In this document: positions 19,986-29,537 of the stretch, piece after piece | Numbering within the stretch: position 1 is the stretch's first letter | How the letters are laid out: the number at the start of each line of letters is the position of its first letter | Assembly: GCA_963696405.1 (NCBI GenBank) | Contig: CAVOJY010000004.1 | Coordinates: 1-64,000, forward strand | Reading direction: 5' to 3' | Source: CAVOJY01 sp963696405 | GTDB lineage: Bacteria; Chloroflexota; Limnocylindria; Limnocylindrales; CSP1-4 | DNA length: 64,000 nucleotides | Position numbers and translations under genes: made by a program | Notes under the pieces: generated by a model | What the model saw: the letters and a program-made list of their open reading frames with translations, nothing else | Told to the model about the DNA's origin: nothing | The model's database searches: none

Positions 19986-21752
19986 ATGGACCGAGAACTC
20001 CCTCGACCGCCGCGACCGTTCCGCCTCCAAGCCGTCCTGCTCGACTTCGACGGCACCCTCACCGTACCCGACGCACTCGACTTCCCCGCCGTCAAGCGCG
20101 AGGTGGGTTGTCCTCCCGACCGCCTGGTGCTCGAGTTCGTCGAGGCTCTGCCGGCGGGCGAGCGGCGCGACGAAGCGCTCTCGGCGCTCGAGCGCTTCGA
20201 GTTGGAGGGGGCGGCCCGGGCGCGGCCCAACGCCGGGGCGGGAGAGGCCGTGCGGGAGCTCCGCCGGCGCGGCCTCAAGGTGGGGGTGATCACGCGCAAC
20301 GGCCGCCCTGCGATCGACCGCGCCCTGGCGAACTTCGACGACCTCGACGCCGCCGACTTCGACGTCATCGTGACGCGCGACGACCCCTACCCGCCCAAAC
20401 CCGCGCCCGACGGCGTGCTGGGAGCGGCGGCGGCCATGGGCGTCGACCCGGCCCGGGTGCTCGTCGTCGGCGACTTCATCCTCGACGCGCTCGCCGGCCG
20501 CGCGGCCGGCGCCGTCACCGCCTTCCTGACCAACCACGAGTCGGCCGGCGCGCCGCCGCCGGCCGAAGCCGCAGGGGACGTCCGACTGGCCGGCACGTCC
20601 GGGAAGAGGCCGACGGCCATGGATCCCGACCCCGCCAACGTCGAGGCCGACCGGCCTGCCGGCCCGGGATGCCCGGAGGAGGGGGCCTGCGACTTCGTCC
20701 TCGCCTCGCTCGACGAACTCGGCGGCATCGTGCGACTGGGCTCGCCCCTGGCACAAGGCAAGCTCCCGGCCGATCTATTGGCGGCCTTTCTCACCAACGT
20801 CGGCCCCGCCGACCCTGCGGTGATCATCGGCGCCGCGATCGGCGAGGACGTCGCCGCGCTCGATATCTCACGCGACGAGATCCTTGTCGCTCACAGCGAC
20901 CCGATCACGCTGACGACCGCCGACCTCGGGCGCCACGCGGTCATCGTGAACGCGAACGACATCGCGACCTCGGGTGCCGATCCCCGATGGCTGCTGGCGA
21001 CCGTCATGCTCCCCGCCGGCTCCTCGGCCGCCGAGGCGCTCCACCTGCTCGCCGGCCTGTCCGCGGCGTGCAGGGAGCTGGGCGTCACGCTGGTCGGCGG
21101 CCACACCGAGGTCACCGCCGCCGTCATGCAGCCCCTGGTGGCCGGCACGATGCTCGGCGTGTTGCGCCGCGCCGACCTGCGCGACAAGCGCGGCACGCGC
21201 GAGGGTGACCGCCTGATCCTCACCAAGGCACTCGCCGTTGAGGGCACGGCGCTGCTCGCGAGTGAACTCGGCGGGCGGCTGACCGAGGCCGGCATGGGCG
21301 ATGACGAGCTCGCCCACTGCCGCGCCTTCTCCGGGCTCCTCAGCATCGTGCCGGAGGCGCGCATCGCGGCGACCTTCGCCGGCGTGCACGCCATGCACGA
21401 CATCACCGAGGGCGGTCTGGCGACGGCGCTCGTCGAGCTGAGTGTCGCGAGCGGGCGGGAGGTCGCCGTGGAGCGCGACGCGGTCCCGGTCTACGGCGAG
21501 ACGACGCGGCTGTGCGCGCTCCTCGGTGCCGACCCGCTGGGGCTGATCGGTTCGGGAAGCCTGCTGATCTGCTGCGCCCCGGAGGAAGCCGGGGCGCTCC
21601 TCGAGGCGCTGCGCGCTGCGGGCGTCGCGGCGACCGACATCGGCGCGGTTGGGCGGCGCGGTGCGGGCGTCCGCGCCCGCGCGTCCGGTCGCCCCGTCGC
21701 CTGGCCGGTCTTCGCCGTCGACGAAGCGGCGCGCCTGCTCGCCACTCCCTGA
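19986..21752 (+). CDS. HAD hydrolase fused to AIR-synthase-like (SelD/HypE/ThiL superfamily) domain
   Basis: 588 residues, one uninterrupted frame. Residues 1-230 form a HAD phosphatase: motif I LLDFDGTLTVPDALDF, motif II VGVITRNGRPAIDRA, Lys in DDPYPPKPAPDGVLG, motif IV VLVVGDFILDALAG. Residues 250-588 form an AIR-synthase-type ATP-grasping enzyme: GAAIGEDVAALDISRDEILV, AVIVNANDIATSGADPRWLL, LVGGHTEVTAAVMQPL, HDITEGGLATALVEL. The C-terminal PRIC-type cysteine of HypE and the Cys/Sec loop of SelD are absent, so it is neither classical enzyme. It probably couples an ATP-dependent phosphorylation with a phosphatase. Leaderless start: TACCCT six bases before ATG. Confidence 0.85.
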   Translation: MDRELPRPPRPFRLQAVLLDFDGTLTVPDALDFPAVKREVGCPPDRLVLEFVEALPAGERRDEALSALERFELEGAARARPNAGAGEAVRELRRRGLKVGVITRNGRPAIDRALANFDDLDAADFDVIVTRDDPYPPKPAPDGVLGAAAAMGVDPARVLVVGDFILDALAGRAAGAVTAFLTNHESAGAPPPAEAAGDVRLAGTSGKRPTAMDPDPANVEADRPAGPGCPEEGACDFVLASLDELGGIVRLGSPLAQGKLPADLLAAFLTNVGPADPAVIIGAAIGEDVAALDISRDEILVAHSDPITLTTADLGRHAVIVNANDIATSGADPRWLLATVMLPAGSSAAEALHLLAGLSAACRELGVTLVGGHTEVTAAVMQPLVAGTMLGVLRRADLRDKRGTREGDRLILTKALAVEGTALLASELGGRLTEAGMGDDELAHCRAFSGLLSIVPEARIAATFAGVHAMHDITEGGLATALVELSVASGREVAVERDAVPVYGETTRLCALLGADPLGLIGSGSLLICCAPEEAGALLEALRAAGVAATDIGAVGRRGAGVRARASGRPVAWPVFAVDEAARLLATP

Positions 21753-21801
21753 GCCATGGCTCAACGGCGTCCGCGATTGCGGAGGAGTTGACTACCAGGA
21801 A

Positions 21802-21888
21802 GCTGCGTTGGTGTGGCGCCCCCGGACGGGTCGGGGGATCCGAGAACGGCGCAGCGATGACCTAGCCTGGAACGCGGAGGCGAGTTGA
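21802..21888 (+). repeat. C-family repeat, copy 3, with tRNA-Arg flank
   Basis: 21802-21829 matches 27 of 28 bases at 48275-48302, i.e. the 3' end of tRNA-Arg(CCU) plus 12 bases of its flank. The rest of the C family follows: GGGGGATCCGAGAACGGCGC, GCGATGACCTAGCCTGG, AACGCGGAGGCGAGTTGA. It lies 50 bases after the HAD-AIR synthase stop and reads like a fossil attachment site. Confidence 0.65.
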
Positions 21889-22065
21889 CACTGCGGAAGG
21901 GGGCGAAGCGGTCCGTCAAGTCCTCGGGGGTATGGGCCAGGCCACCGCCAGCGCCGCTCAGTAGCCTTCTCCCGGCCGCCATCACGGACGGAGGACGGCG
22001 CGTCGGCAAGGGCCGCGGCCGGTTGTGGGACGGGCGTACCATGCGACGAGGAGGGAGTGCAGGAA
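21889..22065. other. Upstream region of Cys-rich lipoprotein 2
   Basis: About 175 bases. GAGGAGGGAGTGCAGGA immediately before 22066 serves as ribosome-binding site; a TACCAT at 22037-22042 is a possible -10. No other repeat was recognised. Confidence 0.35.
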
Positions 22066-24411
22066 TGCAGCGACCACTCGTCGGTGGATTGGCCTGGCTG
22101 AACCGCCCTCACGGTTGCGGTGTTGCTCATCGGCCTCGCCGCGTGCGGCGGGCAACCGAGCACCACACCCGCGCCCAGCCCGGCGACTCCCGAGCGTCGC
22201 CGGACTCCAGTTCCGCCAGGACTTCACCGACGAGCAGAAGGCCGCCGTCCTGCGGGTCCCCGACCCCGGGGACTCCACGAAGCCGCTCGCGACGCTCGTC
22301 GAGGCAAAGACCCTCACCGCCGACGAGCTGGCCCAGGAACTTCGCGAGGACGCCTCGTTCGCCGCGCTCCAGGCCGACGCCGTCGCCCGGGGGTTCGGCA
22401 AGATCGCCTCCGCCACGGACCTCGTCTACGACAACGGCGTCACCGTGACCGTCGCGCCGCTGGATACGAGCAGCGGCGACGTCCTTCGGTTCGCCTACCG
22501 GTCGAGCGCCCCGAAGTCCCACTACCTGCTGGCCGAACTCGACCAGGTGGCCAACCGCCTCACCACCTACGACGAGAACGGCACCGTGTCGATCGACCTC
22601 GCCACCGGGAAGTCGTCCGCCGTCGAGTCCCCGACCGCCCACCACTCCTGCAGCTTCCTGCACTGCTTCAACACCGCGATGGAGGTCGCCAATAGCGCCC
22701 CCGCCTACGGCTGGCTTTCGGAGAAGATCTGCAAGGGCTGCGCCGAGGCTGTCGCAAATGCCTGGATCTTGGCACGGCGGGGGCGACGCGTTGTTGGGCG
22801 TCCCGTGTGTCGCCTGTCTTGCGACGATGACCGCGGCGCTCAGTGCCTCCGCCTGGGTCTGCCTCGACGACCCGTGCGAGCTCTGCATGTCCGACGCTTG
22901 CGGGGAGAGCGACCTGGGATCGGATCCGCCTACCTTCTGCGTGGAAGGCATCGCCTCTCCTGACCCGGAGACCGGGTCCACCGCGGGGAGGTACTGGCTC
23001 GAGCAGAGGTACCGCTGCGTGGGGATAACCACAAGCCCGGAGTGGTGGCTCTTCGGCGACGAGGTCCCGGAGTACCGGGGCACCCAGTGCGTGCAGTCGG
23101 GGGACATCCGCCCGGGGGAACGCTGCAAGTACGGGTGCGCCTCGCCCGCGCCCAACGAGCCCGTGAGCCGCACGTGCAAGCCCGCACCGTTGGTGTGCGA
23201 CCCGGCCAGCTGCACGGCACCACGCTCGATGCGAACTCCCAGACCTGCTCCCTCCAGACGGAGGGACCTACGCCGTCACGCGGCAGGTCGAGGACCAGGG
23301 GGTGCGTCCCCGCGTCGTACCCGAATGAGCAGGTGTGCGGGATCGCCGGGTGGACGACCGAGACTCTCAGTGCGGCGCCTCGGCTGCGCGGATGCAACGT
23401 CGTGCAAGTGCCCGGCCGGACAAGCCCGGGGTGAGCCGTGGTGTCTGCGGGCCTGGTCGGCGTCACCGTACGAGGTCATCCAGCAGGGGTCCCGCTACGA
23501 GTGGATTGACGCGACGAGCAATGCCTGGAGTCGACCGACGGTCCCGCATCGCCTGTGTGCGGCACGGCCGGCTGCTCGAACGACGGGAAGTCGTGCGGGA
23601 CCGTCGCGCCGACGCCCACGCCCACAGCCACGCCCACAGCCACGCCGACGACCACGCAGTGTGTCCCCGACGACTGCGAGCGCGAGGAACTCCTCGCCGA
23701 GGGCGACAACGGGTGCCGGACTCGCCACGGTGACGCAGCCGACCGCCAGTACGCCTGCGGCCCCGTCCCGCGGAGACCTGTGACTCTCGCGTCTACGACA
23801 AGGTCATCCAGTTCTGCACCGGGGACAGGCTGTGCTGCCGACAGCAAGTCGTGCGCAAGCCCGGGGGCGGGAGAGGCGGGGGTTGCGTGCCCAGCGAGTG
23901 CGAGCGAGCCGAGGAGCCCATCGGCGACCCGCGCTGCGTCCTCCGCCCCGATGACCAGAAGTGGATCCTCGAGCGCGACTACCGCTACTCCGCGTGCAAC
24001 CCCGCCGGGGCGGTGACGAGGCGAGCTGCGAGCAGACGACGATCACCAAGTGTGAGCAGGAGTGCACGGCGGGGTGTGCCGCCGACGGCAAGTCATGCGC
24101 CGGTTCCGGCGGCACGTCATGCGCGCCTGCGGGTAGCGTGCCGGCTGCGCCTTCCGAGTTCGAGGTCTCGCAGCGGCCCGAGGGCACGAAGTTCTGGTGG
24201 AGCGACAACGCCACCAACGAGACCGGCTACCGCATCTACTTCGGATCCCGTTCGCTCGGGGAACCTGCGGAACTCCTGAAGGACGTAGGGGGGAGACGCC
24301 ATCGGCTCGATCATCCCCTGGAAGCGCACGGGCGGGGCGACGTGCTGGGAGCTCTACGCGTACAACGCCGCCGGAGAGTCGGCACCCGCTCGGTACTGCC
24401 TGCCTGAGTAG
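22066..24411 (+). pseudogene. Cysteine-rich FN3-like lipoprotein, paralogue 2, multiply frameshifted
   Basis: Same architecture as the intact 858-residue lipoprotein at 12.3-14.9 kb. It has a signal with lipobox (VAVLLIGLAACGG, about 22,110-22,150), an N-terminal domain ending in HHSCSFLHC (about 22,640-22,670), cysteine modules (CSNDGKSCGT, CAADSKSC, CTAGCAADGKSCAG) and a closing FN3-like domain (FWWSDNATNETGYRIYFGSR, YAYNAAGESAPARYC) with stop TAG at 24411. A TPTPTATPTATPTTT linker sits near 23,610. Seven or more frame changes occur along 2.3 kb, so it is not translatable as given. If these are sequencing errors, the real protein would be about 780 residues. A C-family repeat follows. Confidence 0.65.
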
Positions 24412-24439
24412 TCAGGTCACGGCACCGCCCGTTCGGGAG

Positions 24440-24499
24440 ACTCGGGGATCCGAGAACAGCGCAGCGACGACCTTGGCCTGGTACGCCGCGGCGAGCTGA
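24440..24499 (+). repeat. C-family intergenic repeat, copy 4
   Basis: GGGGATCCGAGAACAGCGCA, then GCGACGACCTTGGCCTGG and TACGCCGCGGCGAGCTGA. Starts 29 bases after the Cys-rich lipoprotein stop and is followed by a B element. Confidence 0.65.
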
Positions 24500-24572
24500 T
24501 ACGGCCTGCGGCTCCGGGCGCGTGGGTAGGAACGCGTCGCCGCCCTACCGCAGCTCGGGTAGCCGACGCCCC

Positions 24573-24678
24573 TTGACAGCCGGGTGCCACCAGCGCATAC
24601 CACCGCTGACGGGAGGCTCTGACACGCGGTCCACACCATGGCCGCCGGGACCGCGCCGAGCTACTGGCGAACCCGACC
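24573..24678 (+). promoter_or_regulatory. B-family promoter-leader element, copy 2
   Basis: TTGACA (24573-24578), 17-base spacer, CATACC (24596-24601), then GGGAGGCTCTGACACGCGG and the GCGGTCC/GGACCGC stem. An ATG inside the leader (24638) is in frame with the serpin lipoprotein start at 24701 and would add MAAGTAPSYWRTRP plus seven residues. A 20-base block at 24541-24560 is identical upstream of copy 1. Confidence 0.75.
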
Positions 24679-24700
24679 TGCGTGCTGCGAGGTGCTCGCG

Positions 24701-26514
24701 ATGAGCAGACCGAACCGCCGAGCTGTCGTGCTGCTGATGCTCGTCGCCCTGATCTCGGGCTGCAGCTCGGCGACACCTTCCTCATCACCCACGACACCCG
24801 TGCCCTCGTCGACGCAGACCCCGGGACCGATTTCGCCGCCCGTCGTGTCGACGGCCTCTCCGCCCGCTGTAAATCGACAGCCACTCCGTCCGCTGAGTCG
24901 ACCGCGACCCCGGCACCCTCCGGGGGGTCGACCGATCCGTTCCTTGACGCGGTCGTGGTGACCGTCTCGGATGAACTCGTGGTCCGCTCGGAACCGCGGG
25001 TCAGCGACGACTCCATCATGTACAAGCCCTGGCTGCCGCTGGGCACCGAGCTGTACGTCCTCGGGGGACCGGTCAGCGGGTCGGGTTACACCTGGTACAA
25101 GGTCGCCCCGGTATCGTTCGGGGAGCTCGAGGGCCCCGGCTACGGCTGGGTCGCCATGGCCGGCAAGGACGGCGAGCCGTGGATCGCCCTCGCGAAGGGC
25201 GCCACCGCCGGCGCCGACCTCGCCATGGCCGACGTACCGCGTGCTCCGGCGAACCCCGCCGACGCCAAGACCGCGGCCGCCGTCGATCAACGCCTTCGGG
25301 CTCGACCTGTTCCGCCAGCTCCTGGCCGACCCCGAGCTCGGTCTCGCCACGAAGAACACCGTCTTCTCCCCGGCGAGCATCGTCCTCGCCCTCGGCATGG
25401 CCCGGGCAGGAGCCAAGAGCGAGACCGCCACCCAGATGGACAAGGTCCTCCACACCAGCGGCTGGGACGCCCTCGGACCGGGACTCAACAGCCTCGACCA
25501 GGCCCTCGCCTCGCGGGACGCGACGTGGAAGGACGAGGAAGGCACCGAGCACGCCCTCGCTCTGCGCATCGCCAACGCCGCCTATGGCCAGCGCGGCTTC
25601 GCCATCGAGCAGCCCTACCTCGACGCCATCGCCGCGGCCTTCGGGGCGGGGCTGCGCCTCGTCGACTTCATCGCCGACCCGGAGGCCGCCCGCAAGGTCA
25701 TCAACGCCTGGGTGAGCGAGCAGACGAAGAAGCGCATCCCGGAGCTCCTCGGGCCGGAGGACGTCGACTCGCTCACCCGCCTCGTCCTCGTCAACGCCAT
25801 CTACCTGAAGGCCAACTGGGCCCGGGAGTTCTCCAAGGACGCCACGAAGCCCGCCACCTTCACCCGCCTCGACGGCTCGCGGGTCAAGGTCCCCACGATG
25901 TCCCAGCAGGCGACCCTGCCCTACCTCAAGGGCGCCGGCTGGCAGGCCACCGAGCTCCTCTACCAGGGTGCCGAGTGCAGCACGCCCCTCGCCATGACCC
26001 TCATCCTGCCCGACGACCTGGCGGCCTTCGAGTCCTGGCTCACCCCGACCCGACTGGCCCAGATCACGACGAAGCTCGGGAAGGAGTGGGAGCGGGCTGG
26101 CGAGGAGGTGGCTTGCGCCGACATGTGCGGGTGCCACCGCTACGACGTCGACCTCTTCATGCCCCGCTTCAGCATCGAGACGAGGGCGAACTCAAGGAGA
26201 TGCTAGAAGCGCTCGGCATGCCGCTCGCCTTCGACTCGGCGCGGGCCGACTTCAGCGCGATCACCACGGCCGAGCAGCTCTTCATCTCGGCGGTGATCCA
26301 CCAGGCGAACATCGACGTCGACGAGAAGGGCACCGAGGCGGCTGCGGCGACAGCGGTGGGGATGAGCACCGGTGGCTGCGGCGCGTCCGGCCCGGACAAG
26401 GTGATCACCCTGCGCCTCGACCGCCCCTTCCTCTACCTCGTCCGCGACCTCGAGACCGGCGCCGTCCTCTTCATGGGCCATGTCACCGACCCATCGGTGG
26501 GAAAGGGAGGCTGA
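24701..26514 (+). pseudogene. Lipoprotein serpin with SH3-like domain (frameshifted)
   Basis: MSRPNRRAVVLLMLVALISG-CSS is a clear lipoprotein signal. After a Thr/Pro linker with one frame change (about 24,840), an SH3b-like domain (about 24,950-25,220) contains VSDELVVRSEPRVSDDSIMY and YTWYKVAPV. A second change (about 25,270) leads into a serpin: NTVFSPASIVLALGMARAGA, LVLVNAIYLKANWAREFSKD, a third change (about 26,190), then the hinge KGTEAAAATA and RPFLYLVRDLETGAVLFMGH. The Ala-rich hinge (P15-P8) is that of inhibitory serpins. The scissile bond falls near STGGCG, so the target protease is not obvious. Serpins trap serine or cysteine proteases by loop insertion; here it would sit at the cell surface. 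Total about 600 residues. Confidence 0.8.
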
Positions 26515-26524
26515 GGGTGGGGCC

Positions 26525-28183
26525 ATGGAGGCAGGGATGGGCTGCGGGGAGCGCGGCAGAGGCTTTGTCTGCCGCCTCCTGCTGATGGCAGCGGTCCTCC
26601 TCGCCGCGTGCGGGACGACCACGATCCCCGGGACGGTTGCTCCCACCGCCTAAGTCCGCTAACGACTCCGGTCCCCGTGGCGACGGCGACCCCGACCGGT
26701 GTTGCGAGTCCGACCCCGACCCCGGCCCCGTGCGACCGCGAACGCGACATCGACGCCCGGTGCCACTTTTGCGCCGACCGCGGCACCATCGCCGTCGCCG
26801 GCGGCGAGCGGGTGGCCGTACCGCGCAATGCGGTTCCTCGCCAAACCGGTTTTCGGGCCTGACGGGACGGTCTACGTCTATGCCCTTGTGGGCGACACGC
26901 CCGAGTACCAGTCGAACCTCACCGCGCTTAATGCAGCGGGCCATGCGAAGCCCGGGTGGCCGGTCGAAGAGACTACCGTCGCGGGGGACTTCGGGATCAT
27001 CGACCGTCGGACCCGACGGCTCCGTCTACCTCGGGGAGAACGAACTCCGATCTGACACGGGGTTCACCCTGCACCGCTTCGACTCCGACGGTCGTGAGCT
27101 GCCCGGCTGGCCGTTCGAGGTGCCCGCGCCGTCCTCCTGCTCCGGACCAATCATCGGATCGGACGGCACCGCCTACCTGGCCTGCCAGACGGAGGGAGCT
27201 CGGATGAAGCTCATCGCTGTCGACGCCGCGGGCAAGATGAAGCCCGGGTGGCCCTTCGTCCTGAAGTGGGGGGAGGGGGGGTTCCCTCGCGTAGAGCTCG
27301 GCTCGGATGGAACACTGCTGCGTGGGGACGGCATCCCGCCTCTGGGCTCTCGGCCCGGACGGCAGCCGTCGCTCGGGCTGGCCCGTGTCGCTGGTGAGAA
27401 CTCGCGGCTCCACCTGGGGCTCGGCACGGTACGGCTTCCGTCCCGGCCCCCGGGGGACGGTGACGGTGTGGTGGGTGGAAGACCCCGGAGGAGAGCTCTG
27501 CCTGGAGGCAGGCGGGACGTTCTTCTCGGTCCTCGGTCCCGACGGCCGGACCCTCCCCGGCTGGCCGCGCAGTGCCAAGGGGCTGGCGTAAGATCCTGCT
27601 GTCGGCGCGGACGGCACCCTCTACTACGTCACCGAGGCGGGACAGGCCTCCGCTCGCGATCAGTCGGGCAGCGTCAAGGCCGGCTGGCCGGTGCCCGTGC
27701 CCGGGAACACACCCACCGTCTGCCGTTCCCCGGGTCCATACCTGGGCCCGGACGGGACGATCTACGTCACGACAACAGCCGAGGACGGGCACGGAGTGGT
27801 CCTGGCGATCCCGCCGGACGGTCGCTCGGCGCCGGGTTGGCGGTACCGTGCCGACGGCACGCTGTATTCGGGCGCGTGCATCGTGGACGGCACCAACGCA
27901 GCCGGCCCCCGCCTTCGGCGCCGATGGCACTGTCTACGTGGCCGTCATGCATCACTCCACCGACGCCGCGGCGGGGTGGGCCGAGGTGGTGGCCCTCGAT
28001 GGTCAAGGCCGTGTCAAGCCGGGCTGGCCCTACCGGCTGAAGATGGACGCGGCGTCCGCCTACGTTGACTGGCTCGACGTGTCTCCCGACGGGCGGCTGT
28101 ACGTGGTCACGTCCTCCTGCGGCGAGTCAGACTACTCGGACAGGCTACTGGCGCTCGGTCCGGACGGGCGCATCTCCCACTAG
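26525..28183 (+). pseudogene. Lipoprotein with PQQ/FG-GAP-like beta-propeller repeats, frameshifted
   Basis: Start ATG 26525, eleven bases after the serpin stop, so the two are probably co-transcribed. Signal and lipobox: LLLMAAVLLAACGTT. After a TPTP-rich linker come at least seven repeats of the pattern GPDGTVYV...LDAxGxxKPGWP (for example DGSVYLGENELRSDTGFTL, GPDGTIYVTTTAEDGHGVV, GADGTVYVAVMHHSTDAAAG), typical of an extracellular beta-propeller. At least five frame changes (about 26,650, 27,010, 27,310, 27,590, 27,905) interrupt about 550 residues. Function unknown; probably binding or scaffolding on the cell surface. An A-family palindrome follows about 290 bases downstream. Confidence 0.7.
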
Positions 28184-28469
28184 CTGGAAACACAGGCGAG
28201 GGATCACCGGCCTCGCCCAGAACTCGTGGCGTCGCCTACACCCGTGCGCGACGCCCAAAGGTCCACATCCTCACCGCGCCCCCGACGGCTCGAAGCCCTG
28301 TAGCCGCGTGTTCGTATCGCGGTGGACTGCATGACCCCAAGGGTCAACGTCCACACACTGCAAACGAAGTGACCGATGAGCCGCCTCGCGCCCCCGCCTC
28401 GCCCGACGCAGCCCGGCCACGGACAACCGGCGTCGGGAGCCGGAGTCGAAGGCGACGCGGGTTCCACCC
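28184..28469. other. Spacer downstream of the propeller gene
   Basis: About 290 bases without convincing coding sequence on either strand; candidate frames have no start-site or domain support. It ends at an A-family repeat. Confidence 0.3.
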
Positions 28470-28537
28470 GGCCCCACTCCACGGGCGGACGACGATCCCG
28501 GCTGCGGTCGGCCAGCTCGAGCCGCCGTGTCGGGGCC
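28470..28537 (+). repeat. A-family palindromic repeat, copy 4
   Basis: Left arm GGCCCCACTCCACGGGCGGA, right arm GAGCCGCCGTGTCGGGGCC, middle CCGGCTGCGGTCGGCC. It is followed after about 15 bases by a B element. Confidence 0.7.
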
Positions 28538-28551
28538 ATCGACGCCGGTGA

Positions 28552-28636
28552 GAGAATACCGCGCAGACGCGGGAGGCTTTGACACGCGGTCCATGCCTGG
28601 CCGCCGGGACCGCGCCGAGCCACGGCGAACGAGACT
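28552..28636 (+). promoter_or_regulatory. B-family promoter-leader element, copy 5
   Basis: AGAATACC as -10, no TTGACA, then GCGGGAGGCTTTGACACGCG, GGTCC...GGGACCGCGCCGAGCC. The leader is shortened near its end (GAGCCACGGCGAACGAGAC). It contains an ATG at 28593 that opens a small zinc-ribbon reading frame. Confidence 0.6.
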
Positions 28637-28712
28637 CGCGTGCGTCTCGTGCGGTGCGGTGACGCCGCCCGAGGCGCGGTTCTGTGCGGCCTGCGGATCT
28701 CCAGCGGCGTAA
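28593..28712 (+). CDS. 39-residue zinc-ribbon microprotein
   Basis: An ATG inside the B leader opens a frame that ends in LACVSCGAVTPPEARFCAAC-GSPAA. The two CxxC pairs spaced by 11 residues form a textbook zinc ribbon. The first 14 residues come from the repeat and may be untranslated if a later non-ATG start is used. It could also be the orphaned end of a larger zinc-ribbon protein. It is followed 12 bases later by the start of a membrane-anchored protein. Confidence 0.5.
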   Translation: MPGRRDRAEPRRTRLACVSCGAVTPPEARFCAACGSPAA

Positions 28713-28724
28713 GGTTTCGAGACG

Positions 28725-29352
28725 ATGAAAGAGAGCACGTTTCAGGTAGCGGAGGCCGTGCTGCTCGTGCTGATCTTGGTCGTCGTGGTTGGAGGCGTCT
28801 AGTGGGGAGCGGGGCCTTTGGCAGCGAGACGATCCACGTGGACGTGGACACCCCCACGCGCACTGCCCTCTTCGTCACCCCTACTACCCTCTTCGTCACC
28901 CCCGCGACGACCTCGCCGCCAACGAGCAGTCCCGGTGAGACAAATGCGCTGGACTGCGCCCCAATAGGACGAGCGGTACTTCGGGGGACGGCGGGGACCT
29001 ACTCCTGCGACGACGCTGCAGTTGCGGACCAAGTTGGCAAGGTCTACGTCGCCTGGGACGTAACAAGCGGAGGAACGGACGGCTGTCGAGTGCTCTGGAA
29101 ATACGCTCCGACCGCTGGCGAGCCTTTCGCTGGAACCGTGGACGTGGAACCCGGAGGCCGCGTGAAGGCAGCAAGATGTTCAGCGCGGCGGGTGGTTCGA
29201 AGGGAACCATCGACGTCCAGAGCACCTGCGAGAAATGGCTGATTACCATGACGGCGCAGGTCGCGTCCACACCAGGGCGGACCCCTAGCACTCTTATCTG
29301 GCCGTCTCGTGTTGGCCGCCGAAGACGGAGCGGCGCGAGGGTAGGGCTCTAG
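28725..29352 (+). pseudogene. Membrane-anchored extracytoplasmic protein, frameshifted
   Basis: MKESTFQVAEAVLLVLILVV followed by VVGGV is an N-terminal membrane anchor. After a frame change at about 28,800 the protein continues through a Thr/Pro linker (FVTPTTLFVTPATTSPPTSS) into a small domain with three cysteines (ALDCAPIGRAVLRGTAGTYS, GGTDGCRVLWKYAP). After another change (about 29,160) come SKGTIDVQSTCEKWLITMTA and a stop near 29352. I recognise no family. It sits in its own unit between a B element and an A element. Confidence 0.5.
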
Positions 29353-29361
29353 CCTCTCACG

Positions 29362-29423
29362 GGCCCCGCTCCACGGGCGGATGACGATGCCGGATTGCCG
29401 GGCAGCCGAGCGGCGTGTCAGGG
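29362..29423 (+). repeat. A-family palindromic repeat, copy 5 (degenerate right arm)
   Basis: GGCCCCGCTCCACGGGCGGA at the left; the right arm is GAGCGGCGTGTCAGGG. It starts about 10 bases after the preceding gene. Confidence 0.6.
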
Positions 29424-29537
29424 ATGGTCAGCGGAGTCCCGGCGGAGCACACTACGGGGGAGACGGCGGAGACACCGGCTCGACGCTGCCGGGAGACCCC
29501 CGGCTTGCGCCCGGCCCGGAGGGGGAGGTCCTGACCG

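Noticed and set aside
19986..21752. selD (selenophosphate synthetase) or hypE
   Set aside because: The AIR-synthase domain lacks the N-terminal Cys/Sec loop of SelD and the C-terminal cysteine of HypE.
22066..24411. Several separate small genes in the Cys-rich lipoprotein 2 locus
   Set aside because: The pieces follow the domain order of the intact paralogue at 12.3-14.9 kb, so one gene with frameshifts explains them better.
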